From Candidatus Borkfalkia faecavium (GTDB taxonomy: Bacteria; Bacillota; Clostridia; Christensenellales; Borkfalkiaceae), in assembly GCA_019114755.1 (NCBI GenBank), contig DXEW01000025.1, forward strand, positions 53,458 to 117,457: a stretch of 64,000 nucleotides of DNA, read 5' to 3'. Made by a program: the position numbers and the translations under genes. The notes beneath the pieces are model-generated. The model ran no database searches. It was not told the DNA's origin and was given only the letters and a program-made list of their open reading frames with translations. Below, one piece after another: positions 27,463 to 35,938 of the stretch (positions are counted from its first letter, which is position 1; each line of letters opens with the position of its first letter).

Positions 27463-27685
27463 TTCACGAAAATTCTTTTGAGCTGACAAAAGAATTTTCC
27501 GTGAGAAAGGGGGAAACCTGCCGTGCGCTCGCCGCGCAATTTTTGCGCGCCGTGCTGGCGGCGGTTTCTCCCCTCGCCGCCGCGCCTTTCAGGGCACACC
27601 TTTTGATAGGATGCGCGGCGGCTTCACCCTCATCCGTATGCTCATATGGGAAAAACGGCAAAAACGTGGTTTTGCCGTTTTTTAG
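27463..27685 (+). repeat. Structured intergenic repeat, copy A
   Basis: In order this holds a hairpin closing an 8-nt loop GAGCTGAC (stem AAAATTCTTTT with AAAAGAATTTT), GGGGGAAACCTGCC, a GCGC-rich hairpin, AGGGCACACC, CTTCACCCTCATCCGTATGC and a terminator-like hairpin (AAAACGGCAAAA with TTTTGCCGTTTT). The same order recurs in reverse at 35249-35580. An open frame inside it is not conserved between copies. Confidence 0.8.
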
Positions 27686-27710
27686 TATTTGTTTTTAAGC
27701 GTCCAAAATT

Positions 27711-27957
27711 TTACATTTTACACTTTACATTTTACATTTACAACGAGATCCTTCGGCGCGCGCGGGCACAGCCAGCGCTTGCTCAGGATGACAGGTGGAG
27801 GAGCGCGACGGCGCGCGCGGGCACAGCCCGCGCTTGCTCAGGATGACAGAGGCGGCGTGAACATTCTTCAAACCATCCAAAATTTTACATTTTACATTTT
27901 ACATTTGAGCATGAGATCCTTCGACTCGCTTCGCTCGCTCAGGATGACAGGAGGCGA
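27711..27957. repeat. TTTACA minisatellite and TCATCCTGAG-type palindromic repeats
   Basis: Blocks of TTTACATTTTACATTT (27711-27740 and 27886-27907) flank three palindromic units that begin GATCCTTCG or similar and end GCTCAGGATGACA, ending near 27794, 27849 and 27950. They resemble REP-like elements dispersed in many bacterial genomes. No gene is visible. Confidence 0.7.
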
Positions 27958-29196
27958 TCATCGGCCCCGGCGGCGCAGAGGCAGCCCCGCGCCGCCGCGC
28001 GAGACGTTGTACAGTACCCCCATCGCCGCCATGGTGAACACCAGCGAGGTGTTGCCGGCGCTGATGAGGGGCAGAGGAATGCCCGTGGGCGGGATGCTGC
28101 CGCTGACGACCAGGGCGTTGACCAGCACCTGCACCGCGTACGAAGCGGAAATGCCCGCCGCCAGCAAAAAGCCGAACAGGTCGCGGCTGCGCCCCGCCGC
28201 GGCGATGCCCTGCCAGATGAGGGCGACGGCCGCCGCCAACAACAATACTATGCCGCAAAAGCCCAGCTCTTCGCCGATGACGGCGAGGATGAAGTCGGAC
28301 TCGGCGAAGGGCAGATAGCGGTACTTCTGCACCGAACCGAACAGCCCCGTGCCCAGCCAGCCGCCGTTGCCCAGCGCGTACAGCGACTGGATGAGCTGAT
28401 ACCCCTCCCCCTGCGGCGACGCCCACGGGTCGAGGAAGGCATACAGCCGCTGCAGGCGGTAGGGCTCGACGGCGATGAGCACGGGTACGGCGAGGGCGGC
28501 GGGGATGAGGATGACGAGCAGGTGCCGCACCTTCGCCCCGCCCAAAAACAGCATCACCAGCATCAGCATGCCCGTGCAGAGGGTGACGGACATGTTCGGC
28601 TCTAAGATGATGAGCAGGCAGATGCCTGCCCCCGCCCCCAACACGGGCAGCATCCCCAAAAAGGTGCGCATGCGGGGCGGGTCTTCCGCGGCGTAGGCGG
28701 CAGAAAAAAGCACGAAGCCGTAGCGGGCGATCTCGGAGGGCTGGATGGTGACGGGGCCGATGCCGATCCAGCGGGTGGCGCCGTAATTTTCCACCCCCAG
28801 CCCCGGCACGAACACGAGGGCGAGCATGGCGAGGGAGAGGATGAGCGCCGGCCACTTCAATTTTTTTAATTTTTGATAGGGAAAGAAGCCCGCGGCGAAC
28901 ATGGCCGCCGCCCCCAGCGCAAAGCCGAGCAGCTGTTTTTTGAGAAAATAGAAGGCGTCTCCGTACTGTTCCTGCGCGGTGTACCAGCCCGCCGAATGCA
29001 CCATGAGCACGCCGAACGCCGCCAGCAGCAGGGTGAGGACGGGGATGCCGACCATCCCCGCCCCGGGCGGAACGGCGCGCGTCTTCCCCTGCGCCGTCTG
29101 CGTGCGGAGAGCCGCGCCCCCGTTATCCCCGCGGAGCGGAGCCGTCCCCTGCCGTTCCCGCCCGCCGCGGCGCGGTTCAGGCGCAGCCGACCGCAT
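27958..29196 (-). CDS. ftsW: Peptidoglycan glycosyltransferase FtsW
   Basis: FtsW is the SEDS-family polymerase that makes septal glycan strands from lipid II with a class B PBP. The 412-residue protein has about ten transmembrane helices. Family motifs are present: ATRWIGIGPVTIQPSEIARYGFVLF, the catalytic-Asp region SPQGEGYQLIQSLYALGNGGWLGTGLFGSVQKYRYLP, and IPPTGIPLPLISAGNTSLV near the C terminus. The N-terminal 50 residues are Arg-rich and unusual. The start is uncertain: ATG 29196 overlaps murD by 20 bp, and a longer frame opens at 29238; neither has a clear ribosome site. It ends beside the repeat island. Confidence 0.93.
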   Translation of the reverse strand: MRSAAPEPRRGGRERQGTAPLRGDNGGAALRTQTAQGKTRAVPPGAGMVGIPVLTLLLAAFGVLMVHSAGWYTAQEQYGDAFYFLKKQLLGFALGAAAMFAAGFFPYQKLKKLKWPALILSLAMLALVFVPGLGVENYGATRWIGIGPVTIQPSEIARYGFVLFSAAYAAEDPPRMRTFLGMLPVLGAGAGICLLIILEPNMSVTLCTGMLMLVMLFLGGAKVRHLLVILIPAALAVPVLIAVEPYRLQRLYAFLDPWASPQGEGYQLIQSLYALGNGGWLGTGLFGSVQKYRYLPFAESDFILAVIGEELGFCGIVLLLAAAVALIWQGIAAAGRSRDLFGFLLAAGISASYAVQVLVNALVVSGSIPPTGIPLPLISAGNTSLVFTMAAMGVLYNVSRGGAGLPLRRRGR

Positions 29197-30541
29197 CGCC
29201 CGGCAGGCTCTCCACGATCTGCGCGAATTTTTCTCCACGCGCCTCGTAGCCGGAGAACTCGTCGAAGCTGCTGCAGGCGGGGCTGAGCAGCACGCACTGG
29301 CCGGGGCGCGCCGTCATGGCGGCCACGCGCACCGCCACGGCAAAGCCCGTGCACAGGGTGATGCGCGGCTCGCCCGCGCGGACGGCGGCGTCCAGCAGGC
29401 GGAAGCGGTTTTCGCCGTACAGCACGCAGTGGACGGCGCGGCTGCCGCGGATGCCCGCGAACAGCTTGTCGTAGTCGTCGCCCTTGTCCTTGCCGCCCAG
29501 AAGCAGCACCGTGTCTTTTTCCATACAGGAAAGGGCGGTGAGCGCCGCCTCGACGTTGGTGCCCTTGGAGTCGTCGATGAAGGTGACGCCGTTCTTTTCC
29601 CCCACCGTCTCGATGCGGTGGTGCACCCCGCGCACGGAGGCGAGGGCGCGGGCGATGACTTCGCCTTCCACCCCCATCAGCCGCGCGGCGCACACGGCGG
29701 CGAGGGCGTTTTTCACGTTGTGCGCCCCGTGCAGGGAGAGATCGGAAACGTCCGTCACCCGCTCGCCGCAGTAGTAGATGCTGCCCCCCTGCACATAGGC
29801 GCCTTCCACCTGTTCGGAGAGGGAGAACCAGCGCACGGGGCAGCGGGCTGCCGCCGCCATATCCGCCACGGCGGGGTCGTCGTAATTGAGCACGGCGAAC
29901 TCACTCTCGCGCATGTTCTGCAAGATCTTCGATTTGAGGAATATGTAATTTTCCATGGTATAATGGCGGTTGAGGTGATCTTCGGCGATGTTGGTGACGA
30001 TCGCCACGTGCGGGCGGAGGGAAGAGAGGGTCTCCAGCTGGAAGCTGGAAACTTCCATCACGGCGATGTCGTCAAAGCCCGCCTCTTCGGCGATGGCGGT
30101 GACGGGCGAGCCAGAATTGCCGCACACGAACGTCTTTTCCCCTGCGGCGCGGAAGATCTCGTCCAGCATGGCGACGGTGGTCGTCTTGCCGTTGGTGCCC
30201 GTCACCGCCACCAACGCCGCCCGCAGAGACAGGCAGCCCAGCTCCGCCTCGCCGACGATGCGCTTGCCCGCGCGGCGGAAGCGCAGGGGCAGCTCGCCGT
30301 CGATGGGCACGCCCGGGCTGAGGACGAGCACATCGCTCTCTTCGCAGGCATCCGCCAGCCCCTCTTTTTCCACGCACGCGGCTCCCCCCGCTTTGAGGGC
30401 GCGCACCCCCTCCCGCCCGTAGGCTTCGGGGTCGTCGTCGTACAGATACACCTTGGCGCCGCGGCGGCGCAAAAAGTTTGCCGCGGAGATGCCGCTGCGC
30501 GACAGCCCCGCCACGAAAAACGTCTGCTTTTTATAATACAT
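29177..30541 (-). CDS. murD: UDP-N-acetylmuramoylalanine-D-glutamate ligase
   Basis: MurD adds D-glutamate to UDP-MurNAc-L-Ala. The 454-residue protein has the N-terminal FVAGLSRSGISAANFL (about 9-24), the ATP loop AVTGTNGKTTTVAML (about 112-126), the EVSSFQLE motif, NIAEDHLNRH, GAHNVKNALAA and the C-terminal FIDDSKGTNVEAALTAL and LLLGGKDKG signatures. Together with the FxLE-type motif these single out MurD from other Mur ligases. Length is typical. It overlaps ftsW, and mraY precedes it by 69 bp. Confidence 0.97.
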   Translation of the reverse strand: MYYKKQTFFVAGLSRSGISAANFLRRRGAKVYLYDDDPEAYGREGVRALKAGGAACVEKEGLADACEESDVLVLSPGVPIDGELPLRFRRAGKRIVGEAELGCLSLRAALVAVTGTNGKTTTVAMLDEIFRAAGEKTFVCGNSGSPVTAIAEEAGFDDIAVMEVSSFQLETLSSLRPHVAIVTNIAEDHLNRHYTMENYIFLKSKILQNMRESEFAVLNYDDPAVADMAAAARCPVRWFSLSEQVEGAYVQGGSIYYCGERVTDVSDLSLHGAHNVKNALAAVCAARLMGVEGEVIARALASVRGVHHRIETVGEKNGVTFIDDSKGTNVEAALTALSCMEKDTVLLLGGKDKGDDYDKLFAGIRGSRAVHCVLYGENRFRLLDAAVRAGEPRITLCTGFAVAVRVAAMTARPGQCVLLSPACSSFDEFSGYEARGEKFAQIVESLPGDAVGCA

Positions 30542-30610
30542 GATCCTTGCTCCCGCGATTTGATATTGCTATGCCTGAAGTATTATGTCTGACGTACCTT
30601 AGCCGGCGGC

Positions 30611-31558
30611 TCACACGAAAGCCAAACACAGCAGCCCCGCCAGCGCCGTGACCAGGGAATAGGCGCAGGCGATCTTGCTTTCGGAATAGCCCAGTTTTTG
30701 CAGGTGGTGATGCAGCGGCGCCATGCGAAACAGCCGCTTTTTCGTCTTTTTATAGTATATTACCTGACATAGTACAGATATTCCCGAACACACGAACATG
30801 ACGCCGACGGCGGCGATGTACAGCAGGTTGCCGCTGAAGGCGGAGAGGGCGGCGACGAAGCCGCCGAGCCCCAGCGAGCCGGTATCGCCCATGAACACGG
30901 AAGCGCGCGAGGTGTTGTAAGGGAGGTACCCCGCCAGCGCCCCGCAGAGGACGAGCGCCATCTGAAACAGCGACGCGCTTTCCCCTTCCTTCCGGATCAA
31001 AGCTGCCAGCACCGCGAAGTAGCAAAAGCACACGGAAGCCGCCAGCCCGTCCAACCCGTCGGTGAGGTTGACGCAGTTGGTGGCGGCGACGAAGGCGAAG
31101 GCAGCCAGCGGCACGATCCAGCCGCCGATGTCCCACTCCGTCCCCGCAAAGGGGATATACAGCACGGTGAGGCGGGCGCGGTAACAGTACACGCCCGCGA
31201 GCAGCGCCACTGCCGCCTGGAATACGATCTTCTGGTACGCCTTCAGCCCCAGGTTGCGGCGGCGGCGAAGCTTCAGAAGATCGTCTAAAAACCCGACAGC
31301 GGCATAGGCGGCGCCGAAGGTGACGGCGACGGCGGTATGCCTGTCCGCATACAGCCCGAAGACGAGCGCGGTAAGCGCCGCGGCGGCGATGAACGCCAGC
31401 CCGCCCATGGTGGGCGTGCCCGTCTTCTCCTTATGTTCCTCCACATAGCCGAGGATATACTGCCCCGCGCGCAGCTTTTTCAGAAGCGGGATCAGCGCGG
31501 CGCACAGCAGCAGCGAGGCGCCGCAGGATACCGCCGGCAGTAAAAATGCGATGTTCAT
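30611..31558 (-). CDS. mraY: Phospho-N-acetylmuramoyl-pentapeptide transferase
   Basis: MraY makes lipid I by joining UDP-MurNAc-pentapeptide to undecaprenyl phosphate at the inner face of the membrane. The 315-residue protein has about ten transmembrane helices and the catalytic elements TPTMGG, GFLDDLLKLRRRRNLGL, NLTDGLDGLAA, FMGDTGSLGLGG and MAPLHHHLQ. Its ATG overlaps the murE stop as ATGA, indicating translational coupling. murF, which commonly separates murE and mraY, is absent. A CTGACATAGTAC word lies within it at 30764. Confidence 0.97.
   Translation of the reverse strand: MNIAFLLPAVSCGASLLLCAALIPLLKKLRAGQYILGYVEEHKEKTGTPTMGGLAFIAAAALTALVFGLYADRHTAVAVTFGAAYAAVGFLDDLLKLRRRRNLGLKAYQKIVFQAAVALLAGVYCYRARLTVLYIPFAGTEWDIGGWIVPLAAFAFVAATNCVNLTDGLDGLAASVCFCYFAVLAALIRKEGESASLFQMALVLCGALAGYLPYNTSRASVFMGDTGSLGLGGFVAALSAFSGNLLYIAAVGVMFVCSGISVLCQVIYYKKTKKRLFRMAPLHHHLQKLGYSESKIACAYSLVTALAGLLCLAFV
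30764..30775 (+). other. CTGACATAGTAC word, copy 1 (inside mraY)
   Basis: An exact copy of the 12-mer. On the coding strand it forms the codons GTA CTA TGT CAG, an AT-rich patch in a GC-rich gene. A variant, TATGTCTGACGTAC, lies at 30584-30597 in the murD-mraY gap. Confidence 0.6.
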
Positions 31559-33018
31559 GGTTCCCCGTCTTTGCCCTCTTCCGCCTCGAGGGCGGCGCGC
31601 ACGGCGGCGGCGTCGTTGTAGATGTGCCGCACGCCCATGATCTCCTGATAGGTCTCTCCGCCCTTGCCCGCCACCAGCAGCACGTCTCCCTGCGAGAGCA
31701 TGTGCACGGCGTATTCGATGGCGCTCTCGCGGTCGACCACCACCACATACTCGCGCGAGACGGGGCGGAAGCCCGCCTCTATCTGCAGGATGATGTCGAA
31801 GGGGTCTTCGTAGCGCGGGTTGTCGGAGGTGAGCACGGTAAAGTCGGCGAGGCGGGCGGCGATGGCGCCCATCAGCGGGCGCTTGCGCGTATCGCGGTTC
31901 CCCCCGCAGCCGAACACGCACAATAGCCTGCCCGCGCAGTGGCGGCGCAGCGCCGACAGCGACTTTTCCAGCCCGTCGGGAGTATGCGCAAAGTCGACGA
32001 AAATATCCGCCCCGCGGAAGCGCGCCAGGTGCTCCAGCCTGCCGCTCACCCGCGGCAGCGCCGACAGCCCCGCGGCGATGACGGGCACGGGCACCCCCAA
32101 CAGCTTGGCGCATTCCGCCGCCGCCATGGCGTTGTACACGTTGTGCAGCCCCGCCATGTGCAGGCGGATGTCGTACAGCTCGTCGAACAGGTTGATGACG
32201 AAGCGGCTGCCTTCAAAATTTTCGCGGATATCGACGGCGAACACGTCGGCGGGGTTTTCCAATGCGTAGGTGAAGGCGTGTTCGCAGCGGGCGGCGAGCC
32301 TGCGCCCCTCCGCGTCGTCGGTGTTCAGGACGCAGAAGCGGCAGCGCCCCGCCTCGAACAGCCGCTCTTTGGCGGCGGCGTATTCTTCCATGGAGGGGAA
32401 AAAGTCGAGGTGGTCTTCGGTGAGGTTGGTGAAGACGCCCGCCTCGAAGGGGATGCCGTCCGTCTTGCCGAAATACAGGGCGTGGGCGGAAACTTCCATG
32501 ACGGCGTATTCCACCCCCGTCTCCGCCATGTCCGCCAACACCTTGTACAAAAAGGCGGGGTCGGGCGTGGTCAGCTCGGGCGCTATCTCGCGGTTGGCGT
32601 AGCGGATGCCCAGCGTGCCGATGATGCCGCAGCTCTTTCCCGCCCGCGAGAGGATGGAAACGAGCATGTGCGCCGTGGTCGTCTTGCCGTTGGTGCCCGT
32701 GACGCCGATCGCCTTCAGCTTGCGCTCGGGGTGCCCGTACAGCGCCGCCGCCGCTTCCGATACCGCCTTCCTGCCGTCTTTGACGATCAGCTGGGGAACG
32801 TCGAAGGGAAGTTCCCGCTCCACCACCAGCGCCGACGCCCCGCCCGCCAACGCCTCGGCGGCGAAGTCGTGCCCGTCGTGCTCGCCGCCCGCAAAGCAGA
32901 CGAACAGGTCGCCGCGCAGGACGTGCTTGCTGTCCGTGCCGATGCCGAAGATCTCCGCCTCGCGGAAGTGCGCTTCTCTTTCGTGACAGATCTGTGCCGA
33001 TAGACTGCTGAGTAACAA
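31555..33018 (-). CDS. murE: UDP-MurNAc-tripeptide synthetase (meso-DAP type)
   Basis: MurE adds the third stem-peptide residue. The 487-residue protein has the ATP loop VTGTNGKTTTAHML (about 110-123), the DFAHTPDGLEKSL region, FGCGGNRDTRKRPLMG and LTSDNPRYEDP. The DNPR motif predicts meso-diaminopimelate, not lysine, as substrate. The start is a TTG (33018) with GGAGCG eight bases upstream; the N-terminal domain would be cut by any later start. It lies 13 bp after the pbp gene and overlaps mraY by four bases. Confidence 0.97.
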   Translation of the reverse strand: MLLSSLSAQICHEREAHFREAEIFGIGTDSKHVLRGDLFVCFAGGEHDGHDFAAEALAGGASALVVERELPFDVPQLIVKDGRKAVSEAAAALYGHPERKLKAIGVTGTNGKTTTAHMLVSILSRAGKSCGIIGTLGIRYANREIAPELTTPDPAFLYKVLADMAETGVEYAVMEVSAHALYFGKTDGIPFEAGVFTNLTEDHLDFFPSMEEYAAAKERLFEAGRCRFCVLNTDDAEGRRLAARCEHAFTYALENPADVFAVDIRENFEGSRFVINLFDELYDIRLHMAGLHNVYNAMAAAECAKLLGVPVPVIAAGLSALPRVSGRLEHLARFRGADIFVDFAHTPDGLEKSLSALRRHCAGRLLCVFGCGGNRDTRKRPLMGAIAARLADFTVLTSDNPRYEDPFDIILQIEAGFRPVSREYVVVVDRESAIEYAVHMLSQGDVLLVAGKGGETYQEIMGVRHIYNDAAAVRAALEAEEGKDGEP

Positions 33019-33031
33019 ATGATACGCTCCT

Positions 33032-34783
33032 TTATTGATACGGGCGGATGCCCTTGATAGCGATGATCCCCTCCATCACCTCGCGCGCGGCGGGGGCGGC
33101 GACGATGCTGCCGTAATAGGCGCCCTGCGGCTCGTCTACGATGACCAGCACCAGGTACTGCGGGTCGTTGGCGGGGAAGAAGCCTAAAAAGGAAGACACA
33201 TACTTCCCCTGCGCGATGGCGCCGCCTTCAAACTTCTGCGCCGTGCCCGTCTTGCCGCCCACGCGGTAACCCTCGATATAGGCGCGGCCGCCGCTGCCGC
33301 TTGCCACCACCTGTTCCAGCATGGAGGCCAAGAGGCGGGAAGCCTCTTCGCCGACGGGGCTGCCGACGGCGCGGGCGGGGATCTTTGTGGAGATTTTTCC
33401 GTCCGCGGAACAGATCTCCTGCACCAGGCGGGGGGCGTAATAGGTGCCGCCGTTGACGGCGGCCGCCCCCGCGCACGCCAGCTGCAGGGCGGTGACGGCG
33501 ACCGTCTGCCCGAAGCCGATGCGCGCCAGATCGCAGGCGCGGACGCTCGCCGCGGGCAGCAGCATCCCCTGCGCCTCGCCGGAAAAATCGATGCCCGTGG
33601 CCTTCCCGAAGCCGAAGGCTTCCAGATATTTGTAAAAAGTTTGGGTGCCCAGGGAGAGGGCGATGTCGGTAAAACAGGGGTTGCAGCTGTTGGCGAGCGC
33701 CTCGGCAAGCGTCTGATCGGAATGCTTGCCGTTTTTATGATCGCTCCAGCAGCGGATGGTGGTGCCGTCTACACTGCGGGTGCGGCTGCTGTTAAACACA
33801 TACTGCGGCGAAAAGGCGGCGGGGTTGCCGCGCAGATACTCTTCGATGTTCGCCGCCGCCGTGACGATCTTGAAGGTGGAGCCGGGCTCGTAGATGTCGG
33901 AGACGAGGTTGTTGCGGGAAAGGGAATTGAGCAGTTCCGCGTCCTCCCGAGGGACGTCGTTGAGGTCATAGCCCGGGTACTCCGCCATGGCGAGCACGGC
34001 GCCGCTGTTCGGGTCGAGGACGATGCACTGCGCCGTCACGGGGGAATACTGCGCATATACCCGCTGCATGGCCGCCTCCGCCGCCGCCTGGATGGAAAAA
34101 TCGACCGTCAGGCGCAGATCCAGCCCGTCTGCGGCGGGGACGTACAGCACTTCCCCCTCCACTTCCTTGCCGACAAGGTCGGCGGGGTAGGCGATCTCGC
34201 CGTTTTTGCCGGCAAGGTATTTGTCGTAATACTTTTCCAGCCCCGTAAGGCCGGCGTTGTCCGACGAGGTGAATCCGATGACGCGGCTGAGCGCGTCGCC
34301 GTGCGGGTAGATGCGGACGTTGTCGCGGGCGTAGTACACCCCCGTCAGCCCGCTCCCCTCCAGCTGTTCGACAAGCAAGCGGTCTGCCCTGCGGGCGATG
34401 GTCAGCTCGGACGCCTTTGCCGAGAGCAGGCGGGAATACAGCTCCGCCGCGTCCAGCCCGAACAGCCCGGCGAGCACTTCCGCCGCGCGGCGCTTGTCTT
34501 TGACGGCGTTGGGGCGGGCGTACACGGCGTAAGCCGCGGCGTTATCCGCCAAGAGCACCCCGTTCGCGTCGTAGATCTCGCCCCGCGCCGCGGTGACGGG
34601 GATCTCGCGCGTCCACTGCCCGAAGGCGCGGGAGCGCAGCGCGTCCCCTTCCACCACCTGGATCCAGAAAAAGCGGAAGGCGACCGCCAAAAAAAGAAAG
34701 GCCACCGCCGCTGCCGCGGCGAATAACCTCTTGCGTAAAAGCGTGGCGGCATACCCGCCGCCCTGTCGTTTTCTGTTTGCGAT
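33032..34783 (-). CDS. Class B penicillin-binding protein (FtsI/SpoVD type)
   Basis: A membrane-anchored transpeptidase, the usual partner of FtsW in septal cross-linking. It has a basic N terminus (ANRKRQGGGY), one transmembrane helix, a pedestal (EIPVTAARGEIYDANGVLLADN) and the transpeptidase motifs STFK (SxxK serine), SCN (SxN) and KTGTAQK. There is no PASTA domain, so it is FtsI/PbpB-like rather than SpoVD-like. The 583-codon frame is placed at 34783 because an AAGGAG site lies seven bases before an ATC codon; the first ordinary start codon is a GTG in the middle of the membrane helix. The start is therefore anomalous. Confidence 0.92.
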   Translation of the reverse strand: MANRKRQGGGYAATLLRKRLFAAAAAVAFLFLAVAFRFFWIQVVEGDALRSRAFGQWTREIPVTAARGEIYDANGVLLADNAAAYAVYARPNAVKDKRRAAEVLAGLFGLDAAELYSRLLSAKASELTIARRADRLLVEQLEGSGLTGVYYARDNVRIYPHGDALSRVIGFTSSDNAGLTGLEKYYDKYLAGKNGEIAYPADLVGKEVEGEVLYVPAADGLDLRLTVDFSIQAAAEAAMQRVYAQYSPVTAQCIVLDPNSGAVLAMAEYPGYDLNDVPREDAELLNSLSRNNLVSDIYEPGSTFKIVTAAANIEEYLRGNPAAFSPQYVFNSSRTRSVDGTTIRCWSDHKNGKHSDQTLAEALANSCNPCFTDIALSLGTQTFYKYLEAFGFGKATGIDFSGEAQGMLLPAASVRACDLARIGFGQTVAVTALQLACAGAAAVNGGTYYAPRLVQEICSADGKISTKIPARAVGSPVGEEASRLLASMLEQVVASGSGGRAYIEGYRVGGKTGTAQKFEGGAIAQGKYVSSFLGFFPANDPQYLVLVIVDEPQGAYYGSIVAAPAAREVMEGIIAIKGIRPYQ

Positions 34784-34802
34784 GTGATTACTCCTTATTT
34801 AA

Positions 34803-34862
34803 TTCACAAAAATTCTTTTGAGCTGACGAAACAAATCGTCGAGAGGAAGGGGATACCGCCCT
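34803..34862 (+). repeat. Structured intergenic repeat, copy C (degenerate)
   Basis: It starts TTCACAAAAATTCTTTT, keeps the loop GAGCTGAC, then has lost the right arm of the stem and most of the rest of the element. Orientation is as copy A. It lies 20 bp upstream of the pbp start. Confidence 0.6.
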
Positions 34863-35248
34863 TGTTATAGGGAAAGAGAGTAATAAAAGGTTAAATCAAC
34901 CCTCATCCACCGCAAGCGGTCCCCCTTCCCCCTTGAAAAGGGTGAAGGCATGAAAAGGAAGGCGTTTGTCACCGATACGCACCGCGCAAGATTTCTCCAC
35001 TCGGTCAGTCGCGCCGCTTCTTTCCTCGGTCGAAATGACAGGGTCGGAAAGGGATAAATCATTCTCCAAACGATCCTCAATTTTACACTTTACATTTTAC
35101 ATTTACCATTTGGAAGAGACCCGTTCGACTGCGCGGCTCACGGTTCCCGTTCGCCGCTCCGCTCAGGGTGACAAACTATGGGTTTTTCCTGTCATCCTGA
35201 GTAAGCGCGGCAAAGCCGCGCGCACCGAAAAATCTCTGAAAACAAATA
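34863..35248. repeat. Repeat island: CCCTCATCC hairpin and palindromic units
   Basis: No gene is visible. It holds an ACCCTCATCCACCGCAAGCGG palindromic stretch near 34901-34950, a TTTACATTTTACATTT block (35081-35106), and palindromic units ending in AATGACA (about 35040), GGGTGACA (about 35174) and, inverted, TGTCATCCTGAG (about 35190). They match the class seen at 27.7-27.95 kb. Confidence 0.6.
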
Positions 35249-35580
35249 CGAAAAAAAGGAAAAATCACACTTTTTCCTTTTTTCCATTGTAAGCATACGG
35301 ATGAGGGTGAAGTCTCGCGGCGTTCTATAACCGGTGTGCCCTTAAAAATAATCAGGGTTCCCGAAAATCGCAGCGCAGCGAGATTTTTGGGAAAGAGGAG
35401 CGGCAGGCGCAACGGGCAAGGCGGCAAGCGCAGTGCGTCGCCTGCCATGGCGCCTTGACGCGACGAGCAGAGGGGTGAAACCGCCGCCAGCACGCCGCGC
35501 AAAATTGCGCGGCGGCGCATGGCAGGTTTCCCCCTGCCTCACGACTTTTTCTTTCGTCAGCTCGAAAGAAAAAGTGTGAA
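35249..35580 (-). repeat. Structured intergenic repeat, copy B (inverted)
   Basis: Read on the minus strand this has the same order of parts as copy A: hairpin with loop GAGCTGAC but a different stem (CTTTTTCTTTC with GAAAGAAAAAG), GGGGGAAACCTGCC, CGCCGCGCAATTTTGCGCGGCG-like hairpin, about 100 bp not in A, AAGGGCACACC, CTTCACCCTCATCCGTATGC, and an end hairpin with a different stem (AAAAAAGGAAAAA). Confidence 0.8.
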
Positions 35581-35690
35581 CCTAATTCCGCAGGCAGCAG
35601 CCTGCCGAGGAACGCGTGAATTAAATACTCGCGCAAGCAAAACCACGCTTTTGCGCCCGCGCACTCAATTTGCGCGCCAGCGCTCATGCA

Positions 35691-35844
35691 GGAAAGGTGA
35701 AGGCTGTGCGCGTTTTATAAAGGTGTGCCCTGAAAATGCGCACAGCCGAGGAAAACTCCGATTGCGCCGCCCGCAGGGCGGACAATGGGGTTTTCTTCAA
35801 CTCACGGAAAATCGCAGGCGTCAGCTCGCCGAGATTTTCGTGAA
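35691..35844 (-). repeat. Structured intergenic repeat, copy D (inverted, diverged)
   Basis: On the minus strand it starts TTCACGAAAATC, has GAGCTGAC and ATTTTCCGTGAG, a CGCC-rich hairpin, AGGGCACACCTTTATAAAACGC and CTTCACC. The family order is intact though the sequence between is changed. Confidence 0.7.
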
Positions 35845-35938
35845 CAAAATAGTTTTGGCCCCGCTCGCAGCCCTGACACAAGGGCCGCACGCGAGGCCAA
35901 ATTCTTTCGTAGAATATCTTCGATTTTTATCGGACGGC

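Noticed and set aside
27501..27698. Open frame in repeat copy A whose peptide partly resembles a frame in copy B (AVSPL and PSSVC segments)
   Set aside because: Copies A and B differ by single-base indels that change frame, and stem changes follow base pairing, so the resemblance reflects the DNA repeat, not a protein.
29197..29238. Longer ftsW start at 29238
   Set aside because: It would overlap murD by 62 bp and has no ribosome site; the 29196 ATG is kept as less extreme, though not proven.
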